A stretch of 64,000 nucleotides of DNA from JAGOTP01 sp964567995 (GCA_964567995.1 CAZMOB010000001.1:1-64000), one strand, 5' to 3'; counted from the first letter of the stretch, positions 54,795 through 63,326 are shown. The notes: generated from the sequence alone by a model not told the origin. Numbers and translations are program-made.

Positions 54795-56672
54795 ATGGCA
54801 ATCGATCCAGAAGATTCGGCGACGGCGGCAGATTTTCGCCCCAAGTGGCGAGACAGCTTCGAGACCTATGCATGGGTTTCGCGAACGCTTCTCAACGTTC
54901 CCGGACGGACGGCAGCCAAGCGCTTGGCTGCCTGCCTCTGTGGGAAGAATATCGTGTCGATGTTCATGCCCTGGTTTCTCGGCAAACTCATCGGTGCGGC
55001 GATGCTGCATCAGGCAAAGCAGGCGCGAACGATGTTCCTCGGGATCGTGCTGACTTCAGCCGCCACCTGGCTCTTCCAGCGCTACGAGGGGCGGTTCAGG
55101 GAGGTGGTCTTTGGGGAGAACATGGGGTCGATCAATCTTCGGGTAAACGAACTCTTCCTCGAAAAGTCGCTGGGTCAACATCTGCGTGAAAGCGCACTGC
55201 TATCTTCATCTGGTATGGAGAAGGGGAGGAATCGGGCGCTCGAAAGCATGAACCTTATTTCGACCGAAGCGGTCGAAGCGGTGTTTCTGCTCGCGACTTC
55301 TTATATCGCGCTCTGGTTCGTGAGTACGGTGGCAGGTGTCGTTACGACGGGTATTTTCCTCATCTGCGGTCTCTGGGCGCTTTATCTGAATGGCAAGGTG
55401 GCTGAGGTTTGCGCCCCGCTCGATGTGCTCTTCCGTCGCTGGCATCGTCATCTTGCGGAGTGCTGGGAGCATGTCGAACGTGTGAAAGCGAATGGCAAAG
55501 AACAGGTCGAAGCATCAGCACTCGCGACTGATTGGGAGGATATGCTCGGGAAGGACCGAACATTCTGGCTCTGGTTTCTCAGTCAGGCTTCGCTGCGTTA
55601 TCTCGTAAGCAGTATCGCACTCTTTTTTGTCCTGTATTGGACGATCGAGTCGGCTGAACGGACGGGTCAGGGAATTGATCAGATCTTTCCGCTGTTCGTC
55701 TGGATGCGTGCGATCTTAGACAATATCTGGCGATTGGGGAATGTGGAACACAGGCTCGGCTGGAATAGTATGTCGATCAACTCCCTGAAGGAAGCGCTAA
55801 CGCTTACGCCCGACGTGGTGGTCGAGCCTGGCGCTAAGAAGGTCGATACATCGCAGGGAATCGAAATCGAACTCGATGATGTGGGGCATATCTACCATCC
55901 GAGCAAATTGAAGGAAGAGGCTTCAACCAAGAAGCCCCGCGTTACACGTCCGGTGCTGAACGGTGTGAGCTTTACCATCAAACGTGGCGATCGTGTCGCT
56001 CTTATCGGGCCGAGTGGGGCGGGGAAGACCAGTATCATGCGTCTCATCCAGCGCGCCTTCGATCCGGAGTCGGGACGGGTACTCATCAACGGCGTCGATC
56101 TGCGGAAGCTCGATCTCAGATCCTGGCTCGAGGCGATCGGCTACATTCCTCAGAAAACGACCGCCATCTTCGAAGGATCGCTTCGCAGTAACCTCGTTCA
56201 TGGCCTTACAGTTGCTCAACAAGAGACTATGACAGACGACTTCCTCTGGAGCCTCATTGAGCGGCTTAAGATCGCGGACCGTATGGAGGATGGGCTCGAT
56301 ACCTTGCTCGGCAAGGGTGGTGTCGAGCTGTCTGGGGGTGAAGCACAACGTGTGATGGTCGTGGCAGCACTCGCCAAGTGCCCACAGTTCTTTCTCATCG
56401 ACGAAGCCACGAGCGCTCTCGATTCCACCACCGAGCGTGCTGTCCAAGTAGTCTTCGAAGAAGTGCTCACGGGCGACGTCGGTGCGCTCATCATCGCGCA
56501 TCGTCTGAGCACGGTGCGTCGGATCTGCAACCGGTTCATAGTCCTTCGTCCTGTGAATGATGACGGTGAGCCTCAGATCGAAGCGATCGCTGATTCGTTC
56601 GAAGAACTCTACCGGATCTCTCCGACCTTCCGTGCTCTGGTAGACGATCAAGGAATCTCTATCGCGGCGTAA
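54795..56672 (+). CDS. ABC exporter half-transporter (MsbA-like)
   Basis: 625 residues with membrane and ATPase domains in one chain, working as a homodimer. Membrane helices lie at about residues 45-330. The ATPase domain has Walker A GPSGAGKTS, the Q-loop segment IGYIPQKTTAIFEG, signature LSGGEAQRV, Walker B FFLIDEATSALD and the H-loop AHRLSTV. ATG 54795 with a GAGGA ribosome site 5 bases upstream is preferred over the in-frame GTG at 54690, which lies inside the preceding terminator. It is GC-richer than its neighbours and stands alone, so the substrate cannot be guessed; peptides or lipids are typical. Confidence 0.87.
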   Translation: MAIDPEDSATAADFRPKWRDSFETYAWVSRTLLNVPGRTAAKRLAACLCGKNIVSMFMPWFLGKLIGAAMLHQAKQARTMFLGIVLTSAATWLFQRYEGRFREVVFGENMGSINLRVNELFLEKSLGQHLRESALLSSSGMEKGRNRALESMNLISTEAVEAVFLLATSYIALWFVSTVAGVVTTGIFLICGLWALYLNGKVAEVCAPLDVLFRRWHRHLAECWEHVERVKANGKEQVEASALATDWEDMLGKDRTFWLWFLSQASLRYLVSSIALFFVLYWTIESAERTGQGIDQIFPLFVWMRAILDNIWRLGNVEHRLGWNSMSINSLKEALTLTPDVVVEPGAKKVDTSQGIEIELDDVGHIYHPSKLKEEASTKKPRVTRPVLNGVSFTIKRGDRVALIGPSGAGKTSIMRLIQRAFDPESGRVLINGVDLRKLDLRSWLEAIGYIPQKTTAIFEGSLRSNLVHGLTVAQQETMTDDFLWSLIERLKIADRMEDGLDTLLGKGGVELSGGEAQRVMVVAALAKCPQFFLIDEATSALDSTTERAVQVVFEEVLTGDVGALIIAHRLSTVRRICNRFIVLRPVNDDGEPQIEAIADSFEELYRISPTFRALVDDQGISIAA

Positions 56673-56809
56673 CAAGCGAGCGTGAGTCACGAGTTCTTCG
56701 TGCCTCGTCAGGCGTAAATCTCGGTGCCCTGACCACCGAATCCCTGTCTTCTTAGTGTAAAAGAGAAAACGGGGATGGAGTGCTAAACGATTCTCTGGTT
56801 TTTTAAATG

Positions 56810-56868
56810 AAAGAGCGCACCGTCGAAGGAGTCGGGCGCGAGCATCGCCTTGCGGCGGTGCGCCCTTT
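56810..56868 (-). terminator. Hairpin at the end of the 56896 gene
   Basis: A 13-bp stem with one mismatch (arms 56810-56822 and 56856-56868). On the minus strand it lies directly after the stop of the Cys-repeat gene, but the T-run is weak. Confidence 0.45.
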
Positions 56869-56895
56869 CTCCTCGCGGTGCGCGAGATGTTGTAG

Positions 56896-57768
56896 CTACT
56901 CCTGCGCGCCGTTGGCTGCGCAGAGTACGTCGACGTCGGGTTCCCAGGTGATCTCGTTCGATCGGTTGAACGCCCCTCTCCGTCCACCGCTCACCTCTCT
57001 CTCCATGACGTCCGCTTCGTAGCTCACCCATGTGTTCCACTGGTGCCTACGCACTCGCATTGAGCCGCGGTTGTTGCAGGCCGTCATGCAGGCGGAAGTG
57101 TTCAGTGCGCACGCCCTGCGCACTGCTCCGAAGAAGCTGCTCAGCGTCACGCCGGCGTTGCGTCGGTTGTTGCTTGAGGTGAACTGCTCGTTCGCATGGT
57201 CGAAGATCTGCTCGATCTCCGTTGGGTTGGTCCTGACCGTGTGATGCACTGGTTCGTCAGAATGACCCACATACGGATCGTAAACCCCCATGCCTTGGAT
57301 ATAGCTACCGTCGTAGTCCATTCCTCCATAGATGGGGTCGTTCGCGCCGTCGAAGACGTCCGCTTCTGCGACCTGCGCGCCGCCTTCGCTACACACCTGA
57401 CGCGCGTTGAACTTCCAGTAGAGGGCCTCCCATACGCTGCTCTCGCGGTTTCGGTTCCAGTCGCGCAGCCTGACCGAGATGTCTCGTACATGGCTGCACA
57501 CGGTCTGGCAGGCCGCTTGGTTCATGGCACAGGCTATCCGGAGTTGGTATTGGGCTCCGATGACGGCGTACGACGAGGGCTCGCTGCGTTCCGTGTGGAG
57601 GAGCACTCGGCTCGAGTTGATGCTCTCCATGACCGACCGTTCGGCCGCCGAGTTGTCGGTGTGGGATTCGGCGTGGCAGTTCGTGGTCGGCATCGCAGCA
57701 TAGTGACTGCAGACGGAGGTGAGGGCGAGGCAGGTGAGGGCGATTGAGAGGGCGGAAAAGAGCTTCAC
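56896..57768 (-). CDS. Secreted protein with a duplicated Cys motif, unknown function
   Basis: 290 residues, no known family. The N-terminal signal (FSALSIALTCLALTSVCS) predicts export. Two copies of a motif of the form R-x-ACAxNxxACxxxC followed by Arg-rich sequence and a conserved Trp lie at about residues 75-110 and 215-250, evidence of internal duplication. Between them is a Gly/Tyr/Asp-rich segment. The start is a GTG at 57768, with AAAGGA 8 bases upstream; no ATG lies at the signal start. It has a strong promoter at 57938-57965 and a leader of about 165 bases. GC-rich relative to flanks. Confidence 0.72.
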   Translation of the reverse strand: MKLFSALSIALTCLALTSVCSHYAAMPTTNCHAESHTDNSAAERSVMESINSSRVLLHTERSEPSSYAVIGAQYQLRIACAMNQAACQTVCSHVRDISVRLRDWNRNRESSVWEALYWKFNARQVCSEGGAQVAEADVFDGANDPIYGGMDYDGSYIQGMGVYDPYVGHSDEPVHHTVRTNPTEIEQIFDHANEQFTSSNNRRNAGVTLSSFFGAVRRACALNTSACMTACNNRGSMRVRRHQWNTWVSYEADVMEREVSGGRRGAFNRSNEITWEPDVDVLCAANGAQE

Positions 57769-57937
57769 GGCACGTCCTTTGGTTTAGGGTTTTGACTTGA
57801 TGGGTGTTGTTCTCGCTCGTGAGATTCATTCATACACGAGCTTCCGTCTCACTTCTTCGTTGAACAATATTCGAAGAAAGGGAATGGAAGTGCGCGAATG
57901 GTTACTAGGCACGATCTTTCATTTTTTAATTATCGCT

Positions 57938-57965
57938 ATAGTAACATACTTTATTATTTTGTCAA
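57938..57965 (-). promoter_or_regulatory. Promoter of the secreted Cys-repeat gene
   Basis: On the minus strand: TTGACA (57965-57960), 16-base spacer, TACTAT (57943-57938). The -35 extends to TTGACAAAAT as in the other inserts. Confidence 0.72.
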
Positions 57966-58001
57966 GCTAAAAGCTTAGGTTTCTGTTATAAAACAGCGAA
58001 T

Positions 58002-58675
58002 TTACAGCTCTTTTTGACGCTTGATCTCCATATCCCGTCTCCACAAATCCCGTTGTGTTCGATAGACGATGATGCACAAGCCCACAAAGCAACCTCCTAG
58101 AACGTAGGGCAGCGCCGGAACCAAATACGTCTTTCCAAAAAAGATGATGAGCGTGTTCAAAATGATAAACAAGAGCCGTATCTCCGTTGGACCAATGCCA
58201 AGATGGATGAGGTGCGATTCTTGGGTTGCACCAAACACCAAGAATGAGTTGACCATGTAGCCGCCGCAGAGCGCTAGCACGAAGAATTCAAGGATCGGAT
58301 ACTGATGGGCGGTGAGCAACGTGTACCCAATCAAGATCGAGCAGAGGAAAAAATAATCTAACAAATGGTCCATGTAAAAGCCCCACTTGATGAGCCCTTC
58401 TTTGCGCGATCGTCCGACAGCGCCATCAAGCGAGTCCGTGATCCACTGGGCAAAGATTAGGAAGCTGACCGCCCAGAGCCACGCGATTTGGAAGCGAGCG
58501 AGATAGCTGAAGAAGATGATCCCAAGGCTGATCGGGATGGACGCAAGGACCAGATGCGTCGAATGAATCCAAGGGGGACTTTGGGGGTCAGATAGTGCGT
58601 CAACACTTTGTCGGCAACGGAAAGCCAAGATGTGCCAACTTTTGTTTTGTCTTCGTGGGCTTGAAACGTAAACAT
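58002..58675 (-). pseudogene. CDP-alcohol phosphatidyltransferase family gene with a frameshift
   Basis: The main frame (up to about 58590) encodes the membrane transferase: DSLDGAVGR, then Gly, and two Asp residues spaced as in DGxxxR...G...D...D, plus about five helices. Its own N-terminus is poor. A second frame on the same strand, starting ATG 58675, encodes MFTFQAHEDKTKVG and THYLTPKVP, a normal start leading into WIHSTHL of the main frame. The join needs one extra base; the span is 674 bases, one short of a multiple of three. The break lies at or between two runs of five Cs (minus strand) at 58573-58577 and 58583-58587. A sequencing indel, a recent mutation or programmed slippage could explain it. 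Phospholipid-type head-group transfer is the family role. Confidence 0.75.
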
Positions 58676-58836
58676 ATAAGAGGATGAATCTAGCCTAGCA
58701 CTTCCCCTGAGGAAAAACAGCCTGCCGCTTTTATATATAGGCAAAGTACATGGCCGCTCTTTCGAATCGTGAATATTCTGTCTGATCCGTGCTTCGGTTT
58801 GACCTGAATCGCCATGATGCTACAGTTGAATGAACT

Positions 58837-59235
58837 ATGGATTTTATCCGTCTCATTCCTCGCCTACCTTGGATTTCCGCGATTTTGCTGGTCTTTGCCT
58901 TACTGGAAGCAATCCGGACGCTGCGTTTTCACCGCACGGGGATTCGTGCGCAAGGCACGGTCGTCGAGATCGACTCTTCGAATGAAGGGAATACACCGAT
59001 TATCGGGTTCCAAGCGGAAGATGGGAAGGGCTATCGGTTTCCTGCTCGTACCGTCTTGCCGAAAGAGGATTGGTCGCTTGGTGCACGTTGGCCGGTTATC
59101 TACGCTCGCTCTAATCCAAGACAAGCCCGTGTCGACAAGCCTTCGCAGCATTGGACCATGGTGATTTTTTACATTGCCGCCAGTGTCGTGACGTTTGTGA
59201 TTTTTACTGGATTGAGAATTGTGTTTGTAAAATAG
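58837..59235 (+). CDS. DUF3592 membrane protein
   Basis: 132 residues with helices at about 11-28 and 108-128 flanking a beta-rich segment. GTVVEIDSS, PIIGFQAEDGKGYRFPA and VIYARSNPRQARVD follow the DUF3592 pattern. Function unknown. It is divergent from the phosphotransferase gene and 42 bases before the NAGPA gene. Confidence 0.78.
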   Translation: MDFIRLIPRLPWISAILLVFALLEAIRTLRFHRTGIRAQGTVVEIDSSNEGNTPIIGFQAEDGKGYRFPARTVLPKEDWSLGARWPVIYARSNPRQARVDKPSQHWTMVIFYIAASVVTFVIFTGLRIVFVK

Positions 59236-59263
59236 AGCTCATTTGTCGATCTCTCCTAGATGC

Positions 59264-59269
59264 TATACT
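59264..59269 (+). promoter_or_regulatory. -10 box before the NAGPA-domain gene (short leader)
   Basis: TATACT ends 8 bases before ATG 59278, implying a transcript with almost no leader. Confidence 0.5.
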
Positions 59270-59277
59270 AGGAATCC

Positions 59278-61227
59278 ATGAGATTTTTCTTTTTCGGTTC
59301 CATCTCTCTGCTAGCAGCTTTGGTGCTGTTGCCTCTTGGAGTACAGGCACAAACCTTTTCGGATGTCACGAGCAAAACCTATGAAAAAGAGGCGATTGAG
59401 CAGGTTTTGGAACGAGGCTGGATGGCACCACAAACCGCAAGTGTCTTTGGGTATGGCTCAACGATCCCGCCCGATCAGTGGTTTTACATGCTGATGTTCT
59501 TGCGCACGAACGATGCCTGTCCTGAGCTTGGACCGACACCTGGGCCGTATTGGACATCCGATAACATTCGGACGTGTTTATCAGGAGCCGGTGTTCCGGT
59601 GGTGACGGAGCGAGCAGATCGTATTCGGCGCGATGAGGCGATGCAGCAACTTTTTGCACTTAGGCGACGGTCTTTTGCCTTCCAGGCATTGCAAACGAGG
59701 CCAGCGGGATTTGTTGATCCGGCCGATCTAGCGACTGTGCCAACGAATCGGCAAGGAGCCATGATTGCCGCTGATCGGTTAAAGCTGCTCTTTCGTTCCT
59801 CTAACGCTCTGCTTCCAACGGCTCCGCTGCTGCGAGAAGATGCGGCTCTGTCCGTCACACGCTTTGTCGATTGGGAAAAACAAGGCGGGAATGATCGTGA
59901 AACGAACGATCAACTGGTGTTGAGTAAAGAAGCGACGCTGAATCATTGGAAGGATTTGGACACAGATATCTACGTCATTCAGGTCAAACTCGGGGGTGAT
60001 ACGATCGTGAAACCAATCATTCCACGCCGATCCTTTAACCCAGCGAAAGATCCAGCGAAGGAAAAACTGCGCGATGAATTTGTGTATCAACCAGTTTCTG
60101 ATTTGGCTAAGGAATCCGGTGCGCTCGCGGCAATCAATGGCTCGTATTTTAATGTCGAGTGGCCTTGGGGCGCGTTTGAAGATGTTGCCATGGTGAACAG
60201 CAAGATGATTCTTGAACGAACCGATCGTAGTACGTTCATCGTGTGCAAAGATGGGAAGCTACACATCGGGAAATACAATAAAAAGCAGTTAGATGCCATT
60301 AAGTGCGTGCCTGAACACATGCTGGGCGCTGGCCCCTTGTTTTTGTCACAAGGGGAAGTGTTGACCGAGAGTAGCAAAGAAGGGTTCGATGAATATACGC
60401 AATGGGAGCGGCGGGTTGGCAAGAATGCTCGTACGGCGGTGGGTATTTCGGCGGATCGTAAAACGGCCTATTTCATTGTGGTCGCCGGTAAATCCTATCC
60501 AGCGTTTGGACGAGGTGGTTCGTCTCTGGGTGCGTTCCTCAAAGAAAAATATCCGGATCTAAGCTCGGCCATGATGTATGATGGTGGGGGATCGAGTAGT
60601 TTGTACGCAAAAGGAGAGCTGCTCGTAGGATTGGGGGTGAGCGGAAGCCAGAGTGAGCGTTCGGTCATCTCTGCCTTAGGCATTTTCTCCAAAAAAGCCG
60701 ATCTGGCTGCTCAACAGCAATTCAAAAAAGATCAGGCGAAATATTGGGATCCAGTGACAACGACGATCAAAATTTCGAAACCGGCTAAACCGATCACTTG
60801 GCAAACGGTTAAAGCTGCTTTACCAGAAGGAGGGATATTACTCACTGGTTCCCGTGGATCTGCTATTGAAATAACTGATCTCAAGAGTCCGGCTAAAACT
60901 CACTCATTTGCGTTTACCTTTGATCTTCTAACCCGTTCCACCAGCTCAAAACTGGTTGTTGCCCGACGTGAGGGGATGCATGAGCGTGGCTGGAAAATCC
61001 CTACAGAATTGCACGTACTGAATCAAGCGGACGTGAGTGATACAGATATTATTAAATTATTGTCGTTTCTTCCGAAAGCACAACAGCCCGATTTGAAGAC
61101 GTTCGATGTAGTCGCCTTTCGACCGACGGGCGTCATCTTTGGTGATGCGACCGGGCGCTATTGGTTTTATTATCCCAAGCTAAAGCAGCTTTCTCCGGCT
61201 GTATTTCCGCAAACGGCAAAGCGTTGA
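59278..61227 (+). CDS. Exported phosphodiester glycosidase (NAGPA/DUF2233) protein with SLH-like N-terminus
   Basis: 649 residues. A signal peptide ends near VQAQ; residues 28-180 resemble S-layer homology repeats (FSDVTSKTYEKEAIEQVLERGW, then FVDPADLATVP), which bind cell-wall polymers. The catalytic NAGPA domain covers about 235-480: AAINGSYFN, RTAVGISADRKTAYFIVV, MMYDGGGSSSLYAKG and the closing RSVISALGIF. The family cleaves N-acetylglucosamine phosphodiesters or related glycan links. Residues 500-649 are an unassigned tail. A role in trimming or anchoring surface glycans fits the nearby rhamnose and envelope genes. Confidence 0.86.
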   Translation: MRFFFFGSISLLAALVLLPLGVQAQTFSDVTSKTYEKEAIEQVLERGWMAPQTASVFGYGSTIPPDQWFYMLMFLRTNDACPELGPTPGPYWTSDNIRTCLSGAGVPVVTERADRIRRDEAMQQLFALRRRSFAFQALQTRPAGFVDPADLATVPTNRQGAMIAADRLKLLFRSSNALLPTAPLLREDAALSVTRFVDWEKQGGNDRETNDQLVLSKEATLNHWKDLDTDIYVIQVKLGGDTIVKPIIPRRSFNPAKDPAKEKLRDEFVYQPVSDLAKESGALAAINGSYFNVEWPWGAFEDVAMVNSKMILERTDRSTFIVCKDGKLHIGKYNKKQLDAIKCVPEHMLGAGPLFLSQGEVLTESSKEGFDEYTQWERRVGKNARTAVGISADRKTAYFIVVAGKSYPAFGRGGSSLGAFLKEKYPDLSSAMMYDGGGSSSLYAKGELLVGLGVSGSQSERSVISALGIFSKKADLAAQQQFKKDQAKYWDPVTTTIKISKPAKPITWQTVKAALPEGGILLTGSRGSAIEITDLKSPAKTHSFAFTFDLLTRSTSSKLVVARREGMHERGWKIPTELHVLNQADVSDTDIIKLLSFLPKAQQPDLKTFDVVAFRPTGVIFGDATGRYWFYYPKLKQLSPAVFPQTAKR

Positions 61228-61253
61228 ACTCAATCTAAGAAGGAAGTGATTGA

Positions 61254-61282
61254 TTGACAGTCGAGAAAGGACGGCCTACCAT
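61254..61282 (+). promoter_or_regulatory. Promoter of the PP2C gene
   Basis: TTGACA (61254-61259), 17-base spacer, TACCAT (61277-61282), then a leader of about 65 bases. Confidence 0.68.
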
Positions 61283-61353
61283 CCTTCTTCGCTCTTTCAG
61301 ACGATTGGCCAGATCAAAACAGGGGATAACGAATCCCTCCAGGAGGTTCAAAC

Positions 61354-62163
61354 ATGAGCTGGAACGTTTTCTCGGGTGCCTGTACGGCTCAAGGCTGCCG
61401 TAGGAGCAATCAGGACGCCTATGTCTGTCGGCCGCGTTTGAGAACCTACAACCTGTATGTCATGTGTGATGGTCTCGGTGGACGTCGTGCTGGTGAGGTC
61501 GCGAGTGGAACGGCGGTGAATACCATTCCCGTCTACATCGAGCTGTTCGGGTCGGATAATGTCGGAGGGGCGTGTGCCCTTTTGGCGGCGGCGTGTGAGA
61601 TGGCTAATTCCAGGATTGTAGATACGGCTAAGCGGGATCCCCTCAACTGCCGAGGTATGGGAACGACGATCGTCGTACTCCTGCACGAGCTGGATCGGGT
61701 TCACATCGCATATGTGGGGGACTCGCGCTGCTACCGCCTGCGTGCTGGTCGACTCGAGTTGCTCAGCTGGGATCATAATGGGCTTCGAGAGGTCGATGAG
61801 ATGATTCAAGCGCTTCAAGAGGCTGATCAGCCCATCCCTGAGCATCTGGAGGCCTGGAAAAAGTCACCGCACGCTCATGATCTCAGCCGTTTTCTCGGTG
61901 TCGATTCATCCGATCCGAAAGCGCTGGGTAGTCCAATTCCTGATCTCAGGACGGAGCCGCTCGTTTCGTACGATCGTTTTCTGCTCTGTTCGGATGGTGT
62001 GCATGGTCGTCATGCTCTTGCCGATTCTGAGATCAGGGAGATCCTGTCATGTTCTGCCGATCCACAGGAGGCGGCGGACGCGCTCGTCGCGGCCGCCATC
62101 GCCAAGGATCCAGTGCATGCAGACAATGCCACGGCGATCGTGATCGACTTTGTGTCTTCGTAA
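61354..62163 (+). CDS. PP2C-type serine/threonine protein phosphatase
   Basis: 269 residues. Metal-binding motifs RSNQDAY (residues 17-23), CDGLGGRRAGEVAS, GMGTTIVVLL, VGDSRCYRLR, LLCSDGVHG and DNATAIVI follow the bacterial PP2C order. It has no signal or membrane helix. Partner kinases are usual neighbours, but none is present. A strong Shine-Dalgarno GGAGGT 6 bases before the ATG and a GC-rich terminator set it apart from resident genes; it is probably acquired. Confidence 0.9.
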   Translation: MSWNVFSGACTAQGCRRSNQDAYVCRPRLRTYNLYVMCDGLGGRRAGEVASGTAVNTIPVYIELFGSDNVGGACALLAAACEMANSRIVDTAKRDPLNCRGMGTTIVVLLHELDRVHIAYVGDSRCYRLRAGRLELLSWDHNGLREVDEMIQALQEADQPIPEHLEAWKKSPHAHDLSRFLGVDSSDPKALGSPIPDLRTEPLVSYDRFLLCSDGVHGRHALADSEIREILSCSADPQEAADALVAAAIAKDPVHADNATAIVIDFVSS

Positions 62164-62188
62164 CTACCCGTAAGACGGCAAAACTTAA

Positions 62189-62246
62189 ACCCACCGCGAC
62201 AAGAGTACCCGCTGTACTCGCCGTCGCGGTGGGTGCTCTTATTCTT
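62189..62246 (+). terminator. GC-rich hairpin terminator after the PP2C gene
   Basis: ACCCACCGCGAC and GTCGCGGTGGGT enclose a second GAGTAC/GTACTC stem and are followed by a T-rich run that touches the stop of the convergent DUF1993 gene. Confidence 0.82.
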
Positions 62247-62764
62247 TAGGCCAAGTCCTGCAATGGCATGCCGCCAATATAGTCGGCTTTGCCAAGATTC
62301 ATGCCTTCTTTGCGGAGCAGCGCATACGCTGTGGTTAGATGAAAGAAGAAGTTGGGCAAAACGTATTCACGAGTGTAATCGAACCCGGTCATGAATTTCC
62401 CTGGAAAGTAGGGCAGGGTAACTTGTCGTGTGGCGGCGGCTTCGAATGCGGTTTCAGGAATAGTGTTGATAAAGCTGAGCGTCTTTGCGATGCGCTCACG
62501 TAATTCGCTCAAACTCTTTTCGTCATCTGCATGCGTAGGTACTTCTGTGCCCGACAAACGACCAGCTGCGCCTTTTGCGTTGTCACATACGATTTGCACC
62601 TGTTTTTTGAAGGGGAACATGTCTGGGGCGAGCTGCAGGTTGAGCAGCTCGTCTTCGGCCAGCCCTTTTTCTTTCAAGAACGCTTCTGTTTTGACGAGGA
62701 TACCATCGAGAGCGGTAAGTGATTTAACGAACACGGGTATAGTAAACGAGTAGAGAGGGTTCAT
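62246..62764 (-). CDS. DUF1993 protein
   Basis: 172 residues, all-helical, resembling the DinB-like fold. VFVKSLTALDGILVKTEAF, LAPDMFPFKKQVQIVCDNAK and LPNFFFHLTTAYALLRKEG with GKADYIGG are the DUF1993 pattern. Function of the family is unknown; the His residues may bind metal. It is downstream of the VOC gene on the same strand (36-base gap), so the two may be co-transcribed. Confidence 0.88.
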   Translation of the reverse strand: MNPLYSFTIPVFVKSLTALDGILVKTEAFLKEKGLAEDELLNLQLAPDMFPFKKQVQIVCDNAKGAAGRLSGTEVPTHADDEKSLSELRERIAKTLSFINTIPETAFEAAATRQVTLPYFPGKFMTGFDYTREYVLPNFFFHLTTAYALLRKEGMNLGKADYIGGMPLQDLA

Positions 62765-62800
62765 AGTCGATGTAGAATAACAGGTGGTTTCCTGTTTGTA

Positions 62801-63199
62801 TTAGGCCGCGTTTGTATCTGCTTGATGCAGGCCAAAGGTGTTACCTTCGGTATCAATGAAGTACCCTTGCCAGGCCATGCCTTTCAGCGCGAATTTCGGC
62901 ATGGCTTCTTTACCCCCAGCAGCGAGAATCTTCTTCGCGATGTCATCGTAAGAGTCGACGGTAATCGTGCAAACGTAAGCAGTCGCCGTTTGGCTTGGGG
63001 CAGACACTGGGCAGGGGCGGCGGATGATCCCACCATTAATCCCTCCGGCTTCTTCACGTTCGCCTGTCATGACCATCCAATATTCCATCTGTCCACCGTC
63101 CCATTTTTCAATCTTCCACCCGAAGATGGAGTTGTAAAACTCACCACAACGTTCTGGATTGTCCGCATGAATTTCGAAGTGAGCGACACGATTTGGCAT
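62801..63199 (-). CDS. VOC (glyoxalase-like) family protein
   Basis: 132 residues with two beta-alpha-beta-beta-beta units. VAHFEIHADNPERCGEFYNSI is the typical start with the first metal His, FGWKIEKW follows, and GYFIDTEGNTFGLHQAD ends the domain. The family spans glyoxalases, dioxygenases and resistance proteins; the substrate is not evident. Confidence 0.87.
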   Translation of the reverse strand: MPNRVAHFEIHADNPERCGEFYNSIFGWKIEKWDGGQMEYWMVMTGEREEAGGINGGIIRRPCPVSAPSQTATAYVCTITVDSYDDIAKKILAAGGKEAMPKFALKGMAWQGYFIDTEGNTFGLHQADTNAA

Positions 63200-63245
63200 A
63201 GATGGATGTACTTATGAGATAAAGACACTGTGTAGGATAACCTAC

Positions 63246-63275
63246 CGTACGGAAAACATTCCGTACAGCTTTTTA
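63246..63275. other. Hairpin between the patatin and VOC genes
   Basis: CGTACGGAA and TTCCGTAC form a short stem around AACA. The T-run lies on the plus side although both neighbouring genes are on the minus strand, so it is not a convincing terminator. Confidence 0.35.
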
Positions 63276-63326
63276 GAGCATACGAAGGGTTGGATGTCTT
63301 TCAGGTAAATGCGGATTTGTTTGTTT

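Noticed and set aside
55923..56987. 354-codon minus-strand frame opposite the ABC ATPase domain
   Set aside because: The plus strand encodes an unmistakable ABC ATPase; the antisense protein is Arg-rich and without recognisable domains.
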